From contig JAJSPD010000046.1 of assembly GCA_021307315.1 (NCBI GenBank), positions 310,001 through 374,000 on the forward strand: a stretch of DNA of 64,000 nt. Reading direction: 5' to 3'. The DNA comes from Bisporella sp. PMI_857. Its lineage: Eukaryota > Ascomycota > Leotiomycetes > Helotiales > Helotiaceae. A program made the position numbers and the translations under genes. Within the stretch, counting starts at the first letter, position 1; the number at the start of each line of letters is the position of its first letter. Positions 60,002-64,000 of the stretch are shown here, piece by piece. The notes below the pieces were generated by a model, which worked only from the letters and a program-made list of their open reading frames with translations, had not been told where the DNA came from and searched no databases.

Positions 60002-60151
60002 CGGACCCGTTGGTACGACGCGTCATCTTCTTGCCCTTTTTAAGAGTTCTACGAGGTGGGAGAGAAAGTAACGGACCCGTTGGTACGACGCGTCATCTTC
60101 TTGCCCTTTTTAAGAGTTCTACGAGGTGGGAGAGAAAGTAACGGACCCGTT
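60002..60151. repeat. 70-bp tandem duplication (about 2.1 copies)
   Basis: Positions 60002-60071 and 60072-60141 are identical by eye, and a third copy starts (10 nt) at 60142. The period is not a multiple of three. Confidence 0.92.
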
Positions 60152-60540
60152 ATGGGTTGGAATCAAAGACCACTCAACAAGGGGGAGTTTTATTGACGAT
60201 CTATACGTAATATATCTGCTTTTTCCTAATCTCCTAGATACAGATACAGATCTTCGACTTTTGGCAGCGGCTGAAGACTGTAACAACCAGTCACATCGGC
60301 CATTCTTTCTCTCTCTCTGGGAAGGCGCTCCTGGTGAGAAATAAAATGCCTGGTTATCGTTCTGCTCGAAAACAAGGCCGCCCAGGCGTGGCGGTTGTAC
60401 CGGTGGAATAAGGTGGGGGACGACGACAGGTTAGAGGTTTCGCTGCAATTTAAACGGCAAAAAAGAAAATTGAAATAAGAACGGGGGAGCTTCTTGGTTC
60501 ATGATAGAAGTATTCACGAGATCGACTCGATCCGGTGTTG

Positions 60541-60543
<3 letters not shown>

Positions 60544-60577
<34 letters not shown>
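60544..60577. repeat. Poly(T) run of 34
   Basis: Thirty-four consecutive T on the plus strand. Could be a retroposed poly(A) tail on the minus strand, but no retroelement body or target-site duplication is evident. Confidence 0.85.
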
Positions 60578-60579
<2 letters not shown>

Positions 60580-60895
60580 AAATTTGGTTGTGTAATCACT
60601 TGTGCTACATACAGGTTTTCACCTTGTAGGGATTGTCGGTTACTCGTTTCTAAGCAGCCAAATGCCGCGGTTGTACCTGTCATTTCTATCTGCGTTTTAC
60701 GTCCTGTCGTGAGCTTCGAGAACATTCGATCCGCGGCCCAAAGGACGCTTGAGAAAGAATTGGGCTCATCAGGCAGTTTGTGCCGATAAGATAATAGCGG
60801 TCATGTAATTATGCGGGAAGTCCAAGCTGATCTGTTTATTTTTAATTTTTAATTTTTTTTTTTATACATTTCAAGTCAAACGAGCAAAGATGTCC

Positions 60896-62591
60896 TCAGA
60901 TTTGCCAGGCCGCCTGCTTCTCCAGCGTCAAGCTATCAACGCTCTCGTAGCTCATCCTTTGCCTCACCTGTGTCTGCTTCTGCTCACCTGGCCCGACCGT
61001 AGGTGATTCGGTGCCCGCCGGCTCATCGCCGTTGCCGATTCCGCTGTGGCTTCCGCCTTTCTTCTCCGAAGCGGTCATCGACTGGGGGCGGTGGCGGAGA
61101 ATCTTGGCCGTCAACCACGAACCAGGCGAAATTGGTCGAGGAGCTGGAGGCGCTGGGCGAGAATCTAGAGGCGCTCCTTCATCGTTGGGCATGCAATGCG
61201 GGTGGCGAAACTTCACCCACTCGGGGACGGACTTGAAGGATCGGGCGTCGCTCTCCCCGGAAGCCAAGGTTATTTGACTATTCCTGTAGCACCATGAACG
61301 GTGGAAAGACGGGGGTAAGACTTCCGCTGGCAATATTTGCGGTCGGAGAAAGGCTTCCGTGTCGCTTTGTTCAATTTCTCTTGGCCAGCGAGATATGGCT
61401 GGAGGTGGAGGAGGCGGAAAGCCCGTAGGCAGAGGTGGTCGTGATGGAGGAGATTCCACGTCAAGCACACTTCGAGACCTTGAGGCCGCCGAGCGACGGC
61501 GGAAGAACGAGGCGAGCGAGTTCCGGTTCGGAGTCCCTTCTCCTGGTGCGTGAGGTGTGACGGGATTCTGGCCCAGGGGGTTGAGCCGGATGAGTCTTCT
61601 CATGGTTGTGGGAAGCGACCGCCTCGATTTCCGGGTTACGGCCGGCGGCGCAAAAGTTGACCTGTAATCCCAGCCTAAGCTGCCTCCTGACGCAGCTCCT
61701 GCTGTCAGTAGAGAGCCGGGAATCTCTTCTCGTGCTTGGCTATAAGGCCACCAACGTGAATCCCCCCCAGTGCCTAGCTGGCGGCGAGAAAGGCGTGGCA
61801 CCGCCTTTGGGAGTTCATCCCTACGCCGCTTGAAGAGTAGAAATATCAGGGTCAGGAGAAAAGAAAACCCGGCTGCTTGGTATATTAGCCTTAGATGTTA
61901 GACGGTCCCGATGGAACGAAGCTTCGAACGCACCAATAGTCCCAACGGCAATTCCAGCTTTCTGGCCGGGCTCTAAAGTGCTATGACCATATTGAGTAAC
62001 TGAATTGAAGGGGAAAGAAACAACCTCGGTCGGTACGGCAATGGAGCTGCTGGTAACAACAAAGGTTGTCAACAGTGTTGTCGTCATCAAAGACAGTGTG
62101 GACATGACCGGGGATGTTTCGACATATATAGATGGAGTGAGCGCAATGGACGCCCTAGCTACACTAGCCGATGTAAAAGAAGGAGAGGCTTCTGTTGTTG
62201 GGGTCGTGGTGGGAGCTAGAGGAGTCGCTGGTGAAGGAGCGGAAGAACCTGGGCTGGAAAAAACTGAACTAGAAAAAGCTGAACTAGAAAAGGCTGAACT
62301 AGAAAAGGCTGAACTAGAAAAAGCTGAACTAGAAAAAGCCGGACTAGTAAAATCCGGACTAGATGGAGGGGTCGAGGTGGGGGATACTATCGATTCTAAC
62401 GTAGAAAGTTGGGTTGGTGAGGTCGTTGGAGCTTCGGTTGTGATAGTTGGTGCTTCAGTATGTGGCCCCTTTTTGTTTCCTACGGGCCCTGGGGGTCCAT
62501 TCTTATTGCCTTTGAGACCTGGTGCATTCGTATTCACCGGGTCACGAGGGGCAAGACCCTTTGTGCGCTTCTGACCGTCTGATGACGCCAT
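60896..62591 (-). CDS. Single-pass membrane protein with Ser/Thr-rich repeat region, 544 aa
   Basis: Two exons, complement join 60896-61872 and 61934-62591, with a 61-nt intron (GTGCGT donor, GGCTAAT branch, CAAGCAG acceptor). The join completes one membrane helix, IAVGT|IAGFSFLLTLIFLLF, directly followed by the stop-transfer KRRRDELPK. The start at 62591 (MASSDGQKRTKGLAPRDP) is preferred over 62663; neither gives a signal peptide, so a type III/reverse-signal topology, or a missed upstream exon, should be considered. The N-terminal region has a PGLKGNKNGPPGPVGNKKGP segment, a Ser/Thr/Pro-rich stretch and five FSSSA-type repeats, likely O-glycosylated outside the cell. The C-terminal ~300 aa are proline- and arginine-rich and disordered (PSRPPLPTGFPPPPPPAISR), suited to SH3/WW partners. 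The layout resembles Wsc/Mid2-type cell-wall sensors, but the sequence is not a clear member. Confidence 0.75.
62251..62363. repeat. 15-bp minisatellite inside the surface-protein gene
   Basis: About six to seven units of GAACTAGAAAAAGCT with point variants. On the coding (minus) strand it encodes FSSSA repeats, in frame with the gene. Confidence 0.9.
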
Positions 62592-64000
62592 TCTATCGAT
62601 ATCCCTAGATATATAATAAGGGCCTGCTTTTAGGCCTAGGGAATCTGAACGCTCACCAGACAATTCTTAACATACTAAACAATCGTTTCTAAATTCTGTT
62701 TCAAACATGGAGAATTGAGCGCTAACGCCTGGCAATTCGAAATAGACGGAAAAAAAGCAAGAAGGCAACCGTTAGCTAGCTGTTGAAAGGAAGAAACGTA
62801 TGGCAATAGAAAGGAGGATGTTGAACCTGAACTGGAAGATCTGCACGAGCTCGTAGCTATATGACGGCTGCAACAGTGCAACGGCAACAACCCACTTGAA
62901 TAATGTCGCCCAACAAATGTGCAAAGAAACAAAGGGAAAGCCACAGTTCCGTCAAAGTGTCAAACACGCCGCATTGGGCATTATGAGGAAGCCTCTTTTC
63001 CACTACTGGCCTGATGGATAGCCGGAAGAAGTACAGGCCGTGACTTAAACTATAGTACCTGCTGTGACGGGCTGTCACATTCAAGTTCGTCCAACGGAGG
63101 CCCAATAGATAAGGAGGTGTGCCATCGTATCGTGCGGTGCTGAATGACTTCAGCGGCTTTGAAAAGAAACAGGATAACGGGATGAGCGTTTCAAGCGCTG
63201 AAGATTGTGACCCGAGCGCCGGAAATCTATATATGGTGCCTTGGCCGGCGTTGTGGCTGAACCTCTGAAATCGACCAACGTTTGGGGCTACCGTCCCTCC
63301 CCCACCCTAAGCCAACGTTATGTAATCGAGCCATAGGCTGTTCAGTCAAGTTTTTAACCTATTAATTTTATCGAGTCCTTTAGAATATAGTCTTACTACT
63401 GGCTAGTTTAGCACTTTAAAAGGTCCTCTCTAAGTATTAATTTCAGCTTAATATGCTTCTGGCTTATTTCGCGTCCATTCCCCAAAAAATATATATCCCT
63501 AAAAAAAACTCTCCATCTTTATATAACACTGCTCAAACTATTACTAATTGGAAATTACATTATTCCCCATGTACTTACATCGGCTTCGTTTTTATGATAT
63601 TATCCACACAACCTCCCTCCTAAATATGCCTCGAAGTCCCCTTCGCGCGAAGAAAGCAGACCCTTGAACTCGCTTTTTCTCTCCTCTGACTACCCCAACC
63701 GCTGCAGCGGGCTATCGAACCTGTGCATGAAGCAAACCTAGGCATTTGTTCTTAGCCAGATGATGGGACGCTTATACAAGTACAGCGCCGCTGGTTGGCT
63801 GGTTGGAATACAAAGGAACGGCGGTAGGGGACTATAACGAGGCAAATCATACAGCTGGAGAATCTGGCAGAAGTGGATGAGATCTTGAAAAGGGTGAGGA
63901 GGTGTTACCCCCCTGTTTTCTAGGCCGGACGGTTGTAGATCATGAATTTGGTTTTGGGAAATTTCGTATTTGCGTGGATGGATGCAGGTGGGAATATGAT
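62592..64000. other. Intergenic to window end, no gene supported
   Basis: Probably the promoter and leader of the minus-strand surface-protein gene, then AT-rich DNA near 63340-63600. Short minus frames at 62675-62944 and 62857-63105 lack motifs. Confidence 0.4.

Larger units (their letters stand above)
59263..60895. other. Intergenic with tandem duplication and homopolymer
   Basis: Contains a 70-bp tandem duplication and a 34-nt T run. A minus-strand frame ending at 59889 (TRRTNGSDSSSSDASLGDLL, then GGNWGGQIMAG) looks somewhat protein-like and could be a terminal exon, but no upstream exon can be joined to it. Confidence 0.4.

Noticed and set aside
60544..60577. Poly(T) as the tail of a LINE or SINE insertion
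   Set aside because: No element body, no RT motif and no target-site duplication seen next to it.
62005..62574. 189-codon plus frame with LEKAE repeats
   Set aside because: Antisense reading of the 15-bp minisatellite and Ser-rich region of the minus-strand surface protein, whose splice-completed membrane helix supports the minus strand.

Overview
The window is nuclear DNA from a filamentous ascomycete fungus, probably a leotiomycete-like lineage (the class is an inference from gene content). The evidence is that genes are split by many 43-77 nt introns with GT..AG ends and CTAAC/CTAAT-type branch points, and that the families are typical of such fungi: DUF6594, a Zn2Cys6 regulator with a fungal-specific TF domain, a protoglobin, an Xi-class glutathione transferase, a rhodopsin/PTH11-type 7TM domain, and patatin-NACHT-ankyrin and SesB-like genes. 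I rebuilt exon joins by hand from reading frames and splice motifs. Coordinates inside genes are therefore predictions.

Layout. 0.5-5.5 kb: a small proline-rich protein (-), an ECM4/Gto2-like glutathionyl-hydroquinone reductase (+) and a long disordered Ser/Arg-rich protein (-). 8.2-10.6 kb: a five-exon secreted GH3 beta-glucosidase (+). 11.8-17.6 kb: a protein with a degenerate retropepsin-like fold (-), a DUF6594 membrane protein (-) and a broken retropepsin-like gene that still has a DTGA motif (+). 21-24.1 kb: orphan reading frames and a decayed SesB-like lipase whose last exon carries a RHIM/PP-like amyloid motif (-). 25-32.3 kb: protoglobin (+), a sugar/quinate-type MFS transporter (-), a PSD/tryptophan-decarboxylase-like pyruvoyl enzyme (-) and a phytanoyl-CoA-dioxygenase-like enzyme (-), which could form a small metabolic cluster. 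33.5-37.2 kb: a large multi-exon gene of unknown function (+), possibly starting to decay. 37.2-45.0 kb: a gene-poor, AT-rich stretch. 45.0-47.8 kb: a six-exon Zn2Cys6 transcription factor (+). 49.9-53.3 kb: a decayed patatin-NACHT-ankyrin immune-type gene (-). 56.5-59.3 kb: a rhodopsin-type 7TM domain fused to a FucP-type MFS transporter (+). 60.9-62.6 kb: a single-pass Ser/Thr-rich surface protein (-).

Main themes. First, the window holds remains of fungal cell-death/incompatibility genes: a lipase with an amyloid-type motif, and a patatin-NLR. Their breaks include nonsense codons of the C-to-T (CpA to TpA) kind expected from repeat-induced point mutation; the patatin has also lost its nucleophile serine and the NLR its P-loop. 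Second, there is an unusual receptor-like/transporter fusion. Third, two genes appear to have an intron directly after the ATG. Intergenic regions are long, and several carry homopolymers or short tandem repeats. I found no convincing tRNA, rRNA or CRISPR array.
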